Of a stretch of 24,391 bases of DNA, positions 1 to 6,346 are shown in pieces (position 1 is the first letter of the stretch; each line of letters opens with the position of its first letter). Under the pieces are notes generated by a model. It worked only from the letters and a program-made list of their open reading frames with translations. It searched no databases and was not told where the DNA came from. Source of the DNA: an uncultured Arthrobacter sp. (GTDB taxonomy: Bacteria; Actinomycetota; Actinomycetes; Actinomycetales; Micrococcaceae); the NCBI GenBank assembly GCA_937873245.1, contig CALMVY010000175.1:1-24391 (forward strand), read 5' to 3'. The position numbers and the translations under genes are program-made.

Positions 1-1
1 C

Positions 2-337
2 GACGCCGACGGCCTGTTGCCGCCCGTCGCTGTGGTCCTCGCTGCCTTTGGGATCACCGAGATCATGCTGGCCTGGTTCATTCTCCGCGGCGGCAACCGG
101 TCCCGGCTGGCGGCCATGTTTCTGAGTGCTGCCGCCATCGTGACCCAATGGATTGCTCTCCTCAACGGCGGCCCGGGAGTCACTTTTGCGACAAACCTGG
201 TGGGACTCTCGCTGGACATCCTCCTGATTATCGCCCTGTCGAGCCAGCGGTCCCGCGACTTTGCGCGCCAAAGCGGCCAGCACCTCGCCACGCTGGCGAA
301 GGCCCCCCGCGCCGGCGTCCCGGGCACACGCACGTGA
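2..337 (+). CDS. Small multi-pass membrane protein, 3' part only
   Basis: The reading frame is already open at the first complete codon of the window and stops with TGA at 335-337, so the true start may lie upstream. A TTG at 17 could serve as a start, but no ribosome binding site can be judged. The visible 112 residues hold three hydrophobic stretches: one beginning PPVAVVLAAFG near the left edge, one around RLAAMFLSAAAIVTQWIALL, and one around NLVGLSLDILLIIALSS. A basic, polar C-terminal tail of about 30 residues follows. This looks like a small integral membrane protein of three or four helices with a cytoplasmic tail. I do not recognise a family or function. It ends 36 bases before ligA in the same direction, so co-transcription with ligA is possible. 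Confidence 0.6.
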   Translation, partial: DADGLLPPVAVVLAAFGITEIMLAWFILRGGNRSRLAAMFLSAAAIVTQWIALLNGGPGVTFATNLVGLSLDILLIIALSSQRSRDFARQSGQHLATLAKAPRAGVPGTRT

Positions 338-373
338 CCGGACAATGTCGGCGATCTAAGGCAGGATAGGTCT

Positions 374-2614
374 GTGAGCACAGGGAACACTGCAGCAGAA
401 GCCGACACACAGACGCCCTCCGAGGCCGTACGCGAAGAATACGAGGTCCTCGTCGAGGACGTCCGCAAGCACCGCTTCGCGTACTACCAGGAGGATGCGC
501 CGATCATCTCCGACGCCGAGTTCGACGAACTCTACCGGCGGCTGGAGACGATCGAGGCCATGCATCCAGAGCTGGTGGCCAACGATTCCCCGACCCAGGA
601 GGTGGGCGGCGAAGTGTCCGCCGCCTTCACCGCCGTCGAACATCTGCAGCGCATGTACAGCCTGGAGGACGTCTTTTCCCTCGAGGAGCTGGAGGCGTGG
701 ATCGCCAAGGCCGAAGCCAACATCGCCAAACTCGGCAACGGGACCCCGGCCTGGCTCACCGAACTCAAGATCGACGGGCTCGCCGTCAACCTGCTCTACC
801 GCGACGGCGTGCTGATCCGGGCCGCCACCCGCGGCGACGGCACCACGGGGGAGGACATCACCCACAACGTCCTCACCATCAAGGAGATCCCGCAGCAGCT
901 CAGCGGCGAAGGCTTCCCGGCCGAGATGGAGGTCCGCGGCGAGGTGTTCATCCCGTCCAAGGCCTTCGCGGAATTCAACGAGGCCCTGATCGAGGCCGGC
1001 AAGGCGCCGCTGGCCAACCCCCGCAACGCCGCCGCGGGCTCGCTGCGCCAGAAGGACCCCGCGGAAACCGCCAAGCGCCCGCTGCGGATGTATGTGCACG
1101 GCATCGGCGCCCGCGAAGGCCTGGATACCGTCAGCCAGTCCGACACCTACCGGCGGCTCGCCGGGTGGGGGCTGCCCACCAGCCCGTACTTCGAGGTCCT
1201 CCCCGGGCTCAAGGACGTGCTGGACTTCATCCGGAACTACGGCGACAAGCGGCACAGCCTCACGCACGAGATCGACGGCATTGTGGTCAAGGTCGACGAC
1301 TTCGCCACCCAGCGGGCGCTCGGCTACACCTCCCGGGTGCCGCGCTGGGCGGTCGCCTACAAGTACCCGCCGGAGGAAGTCCACACCAAACTGCTGGACA
1401 TCGCCGTCAACGTGGGCCGCACCGGCCGTGTCACCCCCTACGGCGTGATGGAGCCAGTCAAGGTGGCCGGCTCCACCGTGGAGATGGCCACCCTGCACAA
1501 CCAGGAAGTGGTCAAGGCCAAGGGCGTCAAGATCGGCGACATCGTGGTGCTCCGCAAAGCCGGGGACGTCATCCCCGAAATCGTCGGCCCGGTCCTGGCG
1601 CTCCGGGACCAGCAGGACCCGCCGGTCCGCGACTTCGTCATGCCCACCGAATGCCCCGCCTGCGGCACCCCTCTGGCGCCGGCCAAGGAAGGGGACGTGG
1701 ACATCCGCTGCCCCAACTCCCGCTCCTGCCCGGCGCAGTTGCGCGAACGCGTGTTCCATCTGGCCGGCCGCGGCGCCTTCGACATCGAGGCCCTCGGCTG
1801 GGAAGCCGCCATCGCCCTGACCCAGCCGGCCGAACCGGAAACCGCGCCGCTGACCACCGAGGCGAACCTGTTCCGGCTGACCCCCGCCGACCTGGCCGAC
1901 GTCCGCATCCGGCGCGAAAAGCGGTCCAAGGGTGTGCCCACCGGCGAGTTCGAGCTGGTGCCGTACTTCTACAGCAAGGGCACCGCCAAGACTCCTTCCA
2001 AGCCGACGGCCAGCACCGACAAGCTGTTCCGCGAACTGGAGAAGGCCAAAACCCAGCCGCTCTGGCGCGTGCTCGTGGCGCTGTCCATCCGGCACGTCGG
2101 CCCGCGGGCCTCCCGCGCCCTCGCGACGGCGTTCGGCAGCATGGACGCCATCCGGCAGGCCTCCGAAGAGGAACTCGCCCACGTCGACGGCGTCGGCCCG
2201 GTGATCGCTGCGGCCCTGACCGAATGGTTCACCGAGGACTGGCACCGCGAGATCGTGGACACCTGGGCGGCCGACGGGGTCCGGATGGAGGACGAGCGCG
2301 ACGAATCCACGCCCCGGACCCTGGAAGGCCTGACCATCGTGGTGACCGGCAGCCTGGAGGGCTTCAGCCGGGACGAGGCCAAGGAAGCCATCCTGGTCCG
2401 TGGCGGCAAGGCCGCCGGCTCGGTCTCGAAGAACACCAGCTACGTCGTGGCCGGCGAGAACGCGGGCACCAAGCTGGACAAGGCCGAACAGCTCGGCGTG
2501 CCGGTCCTGGACGAGGACGGCTTCCGCGCACTCCTGGCCAACGGCCCGGCGGAAGGCGCCGACGGGGACCCGGGGGAGACGGCAGAGGACCAGCTGGAAG
2601 CCGCGGCCGAATGA
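374..2614 (+). CDS. ligA: NAD+-dependent DNA ligase LigA
   Basis: This essential enzyme seals nicks in replication and repair using NAD+. It has 746 residues. The N-terminal Ia and adenylation domains run to about residue 330, with the adenylated lysine K132 in the KIDG motif. The OB domain covers about 331-420. A four-cysteine zinc finger uses C427, C430, C446 and C452. Helix-hairpin-helix motifs lie at about 565-625 (IRHVGPRAS, VDGVGPVIAAAL), and a BRCT domain at about 648-725. The acidic tail after 726 is probably disordered. The protein is longer than a typical LigA (about 670-690 residues), partly through an extra charged stretch at about 511-541 between zinc finger and HhH region. The start is GTG at 374, with AGGA at 363-366 as a modest ribosome binding site. 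Its stop overlaps the next gene by ATGA, which implies translational coupling. Confidence 0.98.
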   Translation: MSTGNTAAEADTQTPSEAVREEYEVLVEDVRKHRFAYYQEDAPIISDAEFDELYRRLETIEAMHPELVANDSPTQEVGGEVSAAFTAVEHLQRMYSLEDVFSLEELEAWIAKAEANIAKLGNGTPAWLTELKIDGLAVNLLYRDGVLIRAATRGDGTTGEDITHNVLTIKEIPQQLSGEGFPAEMEVRGEVFIPSKAFAEFNEALIEAGKAPLANPRNAAAGSLRQKDPAETAKRPLRMYVHGIGAREGLDTVSQSDTYRRLAGWGLPTSPYFEVLPGLKDVLDFIRNYGDKRHSLTHEIDGIVVKVDDFATQRALGYTSRVPRWAVAYKYPPEEVHTKLLDIAVNVGRTGRVTPYGVMEPVKVAGSTVEMATLHNQEVVKAKGVKIGDIVVLRKAGDVIPEIVGPVLALRDQQDPPVRDFVMPTECPACGTPLAPAKEGDVDIRCPNSRSCPAQLRERVFHLAGRGAFDIEALGWEAAIALTQPAEPETAPLTTEANLFRLTPADLADVRIRREKRSKGVPTGEFELVPYFYSKGTAKTPSKPTASTDKLFRELEKAKTQPLWRVLVALSIRHVGPRASRALATAFGSMDAIRQASEEELAHVDGVGPVIAAALTEWFTEDWHREIVDTWAADGVRMEDERDESTPRTLEGLTIVVTGSLEGFSRDEAKEAILVRGGKAAGSVSKNTSYVVAGENAGTKLDKAEQLGVPVLDEDGFRALLANGPAEGADGDPGETAEDQLEAAAE

Positions 2615-3444
2615 GCGCGGGTTCCCCCGACAGTGCCGCCCTGCCGGCCGCCCTGCTCGAGCTCGCGCAACAGGCGGCTGCGGCCGGGGCGGCAGTCCTG
2701 GCCGGCCGGAACACGGCCGGGCTGGACGTCAGCAACAAAGGCGACTCCGGGGACTGGGTCACCGCCTTCGACCTCGCCGCGGAAACCGCCGTGCGGGACG
2801 TCATTACCGGGGCTCGGCCGGACGACACCATCACCGGCGAGGAAGGCGGCACGGTCCTTCCGGCGTCGCCCAGCGGCTACCGCTGGTCCGTCGACCCGCT
2901 GGACGGCACCACCAACTTCATCCGCAACATCGTCTACTACGGCACCTCCGTCGCCGTGGCGGACCCCGACGGCGTCTGGCTGGCCGGCGTCGTGGACGCC
3001 CCGGCCCTGGGGCGGAGGTACTACGCCCTGCGCGGGCAAGGGGCCTGGCTCGAGGAAGACGGCCGGCGGACACAGCTCTTCGGACCCGTCGCGGGGCGCA
3101 CCGGGCAGATCCTGGCCACCGGCTTCAGCTACGACCCGGACGTCCGGGCGGAACAGGCCGCCGGGCTGGGCAGCCTCATGGACGGTTTCGCCGACGTCCG
3201 CCGCCTCGGCTCCGCGGCCCTGGACCTCTGCCTCGTCGCGGACGGAACCCATGACGCCTACGGTGAACGGGGCCTCAACGAACACGACTTCGCCGCCGGA
3301 GCCCTGATCGCCGAGGAAGCCGGCTGCTGGGTCCGCCGTCCGCGGCTGACCAGCCCGCTCGCCGGCGGCCCCTCCGACGACGAACGCCTCGCGGCCTGGA
3401 CCTGTGCGGGGTCACTGGAGCTCTCCGGCAAGTTCCCGCTCTAA
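2611..3444 (+). CDS. Inositol monophosphatase family phosphatase
   Basis: A 277-residue Mg2+-dependent, lithium-sensitive-type sugar or inositol phosphatase. Metal-site motifs are in order: GEEGG (76-80), the family signature with D95, D98 and G99 in the VDPLDGTTNF segment, and a C-terminal metal-binding Asp, D226, in NEHDFAAG. The last motif usually reads W-D-x-A-A-G, so the preceding residues are unusual but the aspartate is kept. Possible substrates include inositol-1-phosphate, histidinol phosphate or 3'-phosphoadenosine 5'-phosphate. The sequence does not let me choose, and no his or ino genes lie nearby. The ATG overlaps the ligA TGA (ATGA) and the preceding GGAAG gives a weak ribosome binding site, so expression probably follows ligA. 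The protein is of normal family length and looks intact. Confidence 0.9.
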   Translation: MSAGSPDSAALPAALLELAQQAAAAGAAVLAGRNTAGLDVSNKGDSGDWVTAFDLAAETAVRDVITGARPDDTITGEEGGTVLPASPSGYRWSVDPLDGTTNFIRNIVYYGTSVAVADPDGVWLAGVVDAPALGRRYYALRGQGAWLEEDGRRTQLFGPVAGRTGQILATGFSYDPDVRAEQAAGLGSLMDGFADVRRLGSAALDLCLVADGTHDAYGERGLNEHDFAAGALIAEEAGCWVRRPRLTSPLAGGPSDDERLAAWTCAGSLELSGKFPL

Positions 3445-3487
3445 CCGCCCGCCGCCACCGGCCACCCCGCTGCCGGGCCGCGGCGTT

Positions 3488-3561
3488 CCGAGGGCACTTT
3501 GGCGCGGACACGCCGTCAACTAAAGCGCCGACGTCGAACATCTCGCCCAAAGTGCCCCCGG
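3488..3561 (-). repeat. 74-bp palindromic intergenic element, copy 1 (inverted)
   Basis: Fifteen-base terminal arms (3488-3502 and 3547-3561) are inverted complements with one mismatch. The arm consensus is CCGGGGGCACTTTGG. Read on the minus strand, the 44-base interior matches copies 2 and 3 almost completely except in its first nine bases. The bases just outside the arms also pair (TTCC with GGAA). It lies 43 bases after the phosphatase stop. No open frame is apparent in it. Confidence 0.85.
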
Positions 3562-3645
3562 AAGGAGGCAACCGGTCGCAGAATAGGACCGCCGGCCGCC
3601 GCTGGCCCACTCGCACCCTCGGCCAGCGAGTCACCCCGGGCCGGT
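3562..3645 (-). repeat. Linked ~85-bp repeat module, copy 1 (inverted)
   Basis: The reverse complement of this stretch aligns with 4971-5055. Shared blocks include GCGACCGGTTGCCTCC next to the palindrome, GGCGGTC, GAGGGTGCGA-like sequence, and a CCGGGGTGACTCGCTGG-like end. Palindrome and module therefore form one repeat of about 160 bp in inverse orientation to the copies at 4897-5129. Confidence 0.7.
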
Positions 3646-3714
3646 TTGCCAGCCCGTTCTGATAGTTCAGTCACGGAAACGCCCGATCCGGGACCGGACC
3701 GCCGCGCCCGCCCG

Positions 3715-3720
3715 TAGCAT
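3715..3720 (+). promoter_or_regulatory. Probable -10 box for a leaderless acetyltransferase mRNA
   Basis: TAGCAT ends six bases before the GTG at 3727, and an in-frame TAG at 3715 excludes any earlier start. No Shine-Dalgarno sequence at useful spacing is present, so transcription probably begins at the start codon. No convincing -35 box is visible. Confidence 0.4.
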
Positions 3721-3726
3721 GGACAG

Positions 3727-4230
3727 GTGCATCCCCAGATCCTCATCCGCCCCGCAGTTCCGGCCGACTACGACGCCATCGCGCGCATCACCCGGGATGC
3801 CTATCTGGCCGCGGGCTATTTTGAGAGCGCCGACCACCCGTACATGCTCCAGATCCAGGACGTGGCCCGCCGGGCAGCGAAGGCCACCATCTGGGTGGCC
3901 GAACGCGGGGACCGGATCGTCGGCTCCGTGACCCTGGCCGTCGCGGGCGAGCCCTATGCGGACATCGCGCAGGGCGATGAGCTGGAATTCCGGATGCTCG
4001 TGGTGGACCCGGACGTCCAGCGCAGCGGCGCCGGCAAGGCCATGGTCCACGCCATCCTGGACCACGCCCGGACGCTGCCCGGCATCAACGCCGTCGCGCT
4101 CACCACGGGCCTGACCTGGGAAAGCGCCCACGGTCTCTACCAGAAGACCGGCTTCCAGCGGGCCCCGGAACGCGACTGGGTAGTGCCGGACACGGACATC
4201 AAACTGCTCGTTTACCGCCAGCAGTTGTAA
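3727..4230 (+). CDS. GNAT family N-acetyltransferase
   Basis: A 167-residue single-domain acetyl-CoA-dependent acetyltransferase. The fold begins with a typical ILIRPAVPADYDAIARI strand-helix. The acetyl-CoA pyrophosphate loop (motif A) follows LVVDPDVQ at about 90-107, with Q98, R99, G101, G103 and A105 fitting the Q/R-x-x-G-x-G/A pattern. The C-terminal part (LYQKTGFQRAPERDW, 137-151) is the usual motif B. The substrate cannot be told. The gene stands alone between two repeat-bearing intergenic regions. The GTG start is forced by an in-frame stop 12 bases upstream and is probably leaderless. The length is normal for the family. Confidence 0.9.
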   Translation: MHPQILIRPAVPADYDAIARITRDAYLAAGYFESADHPYMLQIQDVARRAAKATIWVAERGDRIVGSVTLAVAGEPYADIAQGDELEFRMLVVDPDVQRSGAGKAMVHAILDHARTLPGINAVALTTGLTWESAHGLYQKTGFQRAPERDWVVPDTDIKLLVYRQQL

Positions 4231-4327
4231 CCCGCGGTTCCGGCCTCCGGGAAGGGCAGCAGCCGGGGAGTGCAGCCGTCACCGTGTAGGGTTTTGGTCA
4301 ATCGAAGCGCTCTTGGCAACTGCATTC

Positions 4328-4333
4328 AGGAGG
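4328..4333 (+). promoter_or_regulatory. Strong ribosome binding site (AGGAGG)
   Basis: AGGAGG lies four bases before the ATG at 4338 and fixes the start of the following gene. A possible -10 (TAGGGT, 4287-4292) sits about 45 bases upstream. Confidence 0.6.
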
Positions 4334-4337
4334 ATCC

Positions 4338-4859
4338 ATGGCACCGCACATCCCGGACTCAATCGACGGCAAACTTCTCGGTCTGTACCTCTCCGACCAT
4401 CTGACCGGCGCCACCGCCGGCGTCTCCCGGATCCAGCGCATGGCCGAGGCCTTCGCCGACACACCGGTATCGGCAGAGCTCTCCCGGGTCAGCGCGGAAA
4501 TCACCAAGGAACGGGACGTGCTCCTCGGCCTTATCCACGACCTGGGCGTGCGGCAGCGCCCGCACCGCCAGGCCGCCGCCTGGCTGGCCGAGCACGCCGG
4601 GCGGCTCAAGCTCAACGGCCGCGTCGTGCGCCGGTCCCCGATGACCATGGTGCTGGAAGCCGAACTGCTGCGCGCCGCGATCCTGGGAAAGCTCGGCGGC
4701 TGGCAAACCCTGGAGGAGCTGGCCCCCGACCTCGGGCTCGACCCGGCCACCTTCGCCGCCCTTGGCGACGACGCCCGGACCCAGGTCGAGGCCCTCAGCC
4801 GCGTCCACGAGCACGCCCGCCGCAACGCCTTCCGCCAGAACCGGGACATCGGCAGCTGA
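4338..4859 (+). CDS. Conserved-looking helical protein of unknown function
   Basis: A 173-residue soluble protein, predicted from composition to be almost entirely alpha-helical. It opens with LLGLYLSDHLTGATAGVSRIQRMAE, followed by a helix with TKERDVLLGLIHDLGV and a basic segment KLNGRVVRRSPMTMVLEAELL. There is no signal peptide, membrane segment or known catalytic motif. The packing of several amphipathic helices recalls ferritin-like or four-helix-bundle proteins, but I see no clear E-x-x-H metal ligands, so this is only an impression. I recall similar uncharacterised proteins in other actinobacteria. The strong AGGAGG site supports real translation. The gene is monocistronic and is followed 37 bases later by two copies of the palindromic repeat. 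Confidence 0.8.
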   Translation: MAPHIPDSIDGKLLGLYLSDHLTGATAGVSRIQRMAEAFADTPVSAELSRVSAEITKERDVLLGLIHDLGVRQRPHRQAAAWLAEHAGRLKLNGRVVRRSPMTMVLEAELLRAAILGKLGGWQTLEELAPDLGLDPATFAALGDDARTQVEALSRVHEHARRNAFRQNRDIGS

Positions 4860-4896
4860 CCGAAAGCGCCCGCATTCTGTGCGGTGCAGTGACGGT

Positions 4897-4970
4897 CCGG
4901 GGGCACTTTGGCCGCAATGCTCGACGTCGGCGCCTAAGTTGACGGCGTGTCCGCGCCAATGTGCCCCCGG
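4897..4970 (+). repeat. 74-bp palindromic intergenic element, copy 2
   Basis: The arms are 4897-4911 (CCGGGGGCACTTTGG) and 4956-4970 (CCAATGTGCCCCCGG), with one mismatch. Pairing extends four more bases on each side (CGGT with ACCG), giving 19-base arms. The 44-base interior carries the shared core TCGACGTCGGCGCC followed by AGTTGACGGCGTGTCCGCG. It is 37 bases downstream of the helical protein gene. Confidence 0.9.
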
Positions 4971-5055
4971 ACCGCCGGCGGCCCCGGGTGAGTCGCTGCC
5001 AGGGTGCGAAGGTGCCAAGGGCGGCGGTCTTTTTTTTGCGACCGGTTGCCTCCGT
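4971..5055 (+). repeat. Linked ~85-bp repeat module between copies 2 and 3
   Basis: This spacer matches the reverse complement of 3562-3645. It contains eight consecutive T residues (5030-5037) where copy 1 reads a mixed sequence. ACCGCCG (4971-4977) can pair with CGGCGGT (5022-5028) just before the T run, so a weak intrinsic terminator is possible. The 4860-5269 stretch contains no other gene that I can support. Confidence 0.65.
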
Positions 5056-5129
5056 CCGGGGGCACTTTGGGCGTGATTTTCGACGTCGGCGCCTTAGTTG
5101 ACGGCGTGTCCGCGCCAATGTGCCCCCGG
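5056..5129 (+). repeat. 74-bp palindromic intergenic element, copy 3
   Basis: The arms are 5056-5070 and 5115-5129, identical to those of copy 2. The interior differs from copy 2 mainly in the first nine bases and at one position of the central CTTAG/CTAAG. It lies in the same direction as copy 2, 159 bases start to start, and upstream of the RidA-family gene. Confidence 0.9.
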
Positions 5130-5226
5130 ACCGCTGGCGGCCCGGCGGAGGGGCCGCAGCCGGGCAGGAATCCGGCCCGGGGCCGAAACATTTCCACCGG
5201 TTTACCGGCCGCGCCTTTCGCCGCCC

Positions 5227-5232
5227 TAAAGT
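5227..5232 (+). promoter_or_regulatory. Possible -10 box for the RidA-family gene
   Basis: TAAAGT lies 38 bases before the ATG at 5270, with a TTACCG-like -35 at 5202-5207 (19-base spacer). This is the most AT-rich spot between repeat copy 3 and the gene, but the match is only moderate. Confidence 0.3.
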
Positions 5233-5269
5233 GGTGCCGACTCCACGCCACACTGCGAAAGGCACTTCC

Positions 5270-5653
5270 ATGCGCAAGACATTCGGCACCGGTTCCGTCT
5301 GGGAACAGAAGGTCGGCTACTCCCGGGCGGTCCAGGTGGACAACACGCTCTACATCTCCGCCACCGCAGCCAGCGGCGAGGACGGCATCGTGGGCGAGGA
5401 CTTCTACACCCAGACCCGCTTCATCCTGGACAAACTCGGCACCGTCCTGGCCGACGCCGGCTTCGGCTACGCGGACGTCGTGCAGTCCAAGCTGTACCTG
5501 ACGGACATCAGCCAGTGGGAGGAAGCCGGACGCGCCCACGGCGAAGTCTTCGGCGAGATCCGCCCCACCCTGGCGCTGGTCCACGTGCTCCCGTTCCTGG
5601 ATCCCAAGATGCTGGTCGAGATCGAACTCGTAGCGCAGAAGAGCAACGACTAA
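5270..5653 (+). CDS. RidA/YjgF-family protein lacking the catalytic arginine
   Basis: A 127-residue single-domain protein of the Rid family. Canonical RidA members form trimers and hydrolyse reactive enamine/imine intermediates of PLP enzymes. Family features are the VDNTLYISATAA strand, FYTQTRFILDKLGTVLADAGFGYADVV, the KLYLTDI strand and the C-terminal LVEIELVA. In canonical RidA the loop P-A-R-S holds the catalytic Arg (R105 in E. coli); here the aligned segment is P-T-L-A (99-102), with L101 in its place. It therefore probably belongs to a divergent Rid subfamily whose chemistry is not the classical deaminase. The ATG at 5270 is chosen for GAAAGG eight bases upstream and for matching family length. 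It converges with the response regulator gene, 21 bases away. Confidence 0.88.
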   Translation: MRKTFGTGSVWEQKVGYSRAVQVDNTLYISATAASGEDGIVGEDFYTQTRFILDKLGTVLADAGFGYADVVQSKLYLTDISQWEEAGRAHGEVFGEIRPTLALVHVLPFLDPKMLVEIELVAQKSND

Positions 5654-5674
5654 CCGCGACGCCGGGCTGGAGGG

Positions 5675-6346
5675 TCAGCCGCCTGCTGCCGGGGGCAGCC
5701 CGTAGCGGTGCTCGGGCCGCCCGGTGGTGCCGTAGCGCAGCTGGATGTCGACGGCGCCGTCGTCCGCCAGCGCCGAGAGGTACCGCTGGGCGGTGGCCCG
5801 GGAAACGCCCACCCGCGTGGCTACCTCGGCCGCGGAATACTGCTCGCCCGGTTCCAGTGATTCCAGCACGGCGGCCTCCGTCGCGGACCGGGGCTTGGCC
5901 GAGGCAATGACGTCCCCCGGGATGAGCGCGCGCTTGGCCCGCTCCACCGTCTCCTGGGTGACGTTCCCCGGCTGGATCAGGATCCGCCGGTAGCGCGCAT
6001 AGGAGCGCAGCAGCTGGGAGAGCGACTCGGCGGTGAACGGCTTCAGCAGGTAGCCCAGCGCGCCCCGCCGGAACGCGAGACGGAGCGAGGCCGTGTCCGC
6101 GGCGGCGCTGAGGATCATCGTGTCCACGTCCAGCTGGTGCAGGAGGTCCAGGCCCGAAGCGTCCGGCAGGTACACATCCAGCAGCACCAGATCCGGGCGC
6201 AGGCTGTGGATGGCCTGGAGCGCCTGCGACGCCGATCCGGCCGGGGGCAGCGCCAGGAACCCCGCCACCGAGTCCACATAGGCCGCATGCAGCTTGGCGA
6301 CGTGGAAGTCGTCATCAACAATCAACACCCGGAAGTCCTCAGGCAT
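5675..6346 (-). CDS. CitB/DcuR-type response regulator
   Basis: A 223-residue transcriptional regulator. The receiver domain (about 5-120) has acidic residues D11-D13, phosphoacceptor D57 in LVLLDVYLPD, S80 and K102. The output domain (about 150-215) is a winged helix-turn-helix with EVATRVGVSRATAQRYLSAL as recognition region and a GTTGRPEHRYGL ending typical of the CitB/DcuR/DpiA group. It is phosphorylated by the kinase encoded just upstream. Its ATG overlaps the kinase stop by eight bases, so translation is coupled. The pair probably activates the divergent CitMHS carrier in response to citrate or another di- or tricarboxylate. That ligand assignment is inferred from family and neighbourhood. 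Confidence 0.93.
   Translation of the reverse strand: MPEDFRVLIVDDDFHVAKLHAAYVDSVAGFLALPPAGSASQALQAIHSLRPDLVLLDVYLPDASGLDLLHQLDVDTMILSAAADTASLRLAFRRGALGYLLKPFTAESLSQLLRSYARYRRILIQPGNVTQETVERAKRALIPGDVIASAKPRSATEAAVLESLEPGEQYSAAEVATRVGVSRATAQRYLSALADDGAVDIQLRYGTTGRPEHRYGLPPAAGG

Noticed and set aside
356..2245. A 629-codon open frame on the minus strand opposite ligA.
   Set aside because: It is the shadow of a GC-rich gene: it has no ribosome binding site, its composition is low-complexity Gly/Ala/Arg/Asp, and ligA on the other strand is certain. Similar long antisense frames opposite citM, tdh, kbl, hutI and metY were dropped for the same reason.
697..2610. An apparent 915-codon frame that would fuse a long basic N-terminal part to the inositol monophosphatase.
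   Set aside because: The upstream part is an alternative frame of ligA. The phosphatase family begins right at the ATGA overlap at 2611.
4897..5129. The palindromic elements as integron attC sites.
   Set aside because: Size and symmetry fit, but the terminal sequences are not RYYYAAC/GTTRRRY, and no integrase or cassette array is present.
4897..5129. The element cluster as a CRISPR array.
   Set aside because: There are only two direct copies, the 85-bp spacer is itself repeated elsewhere, and no cas genes are present.
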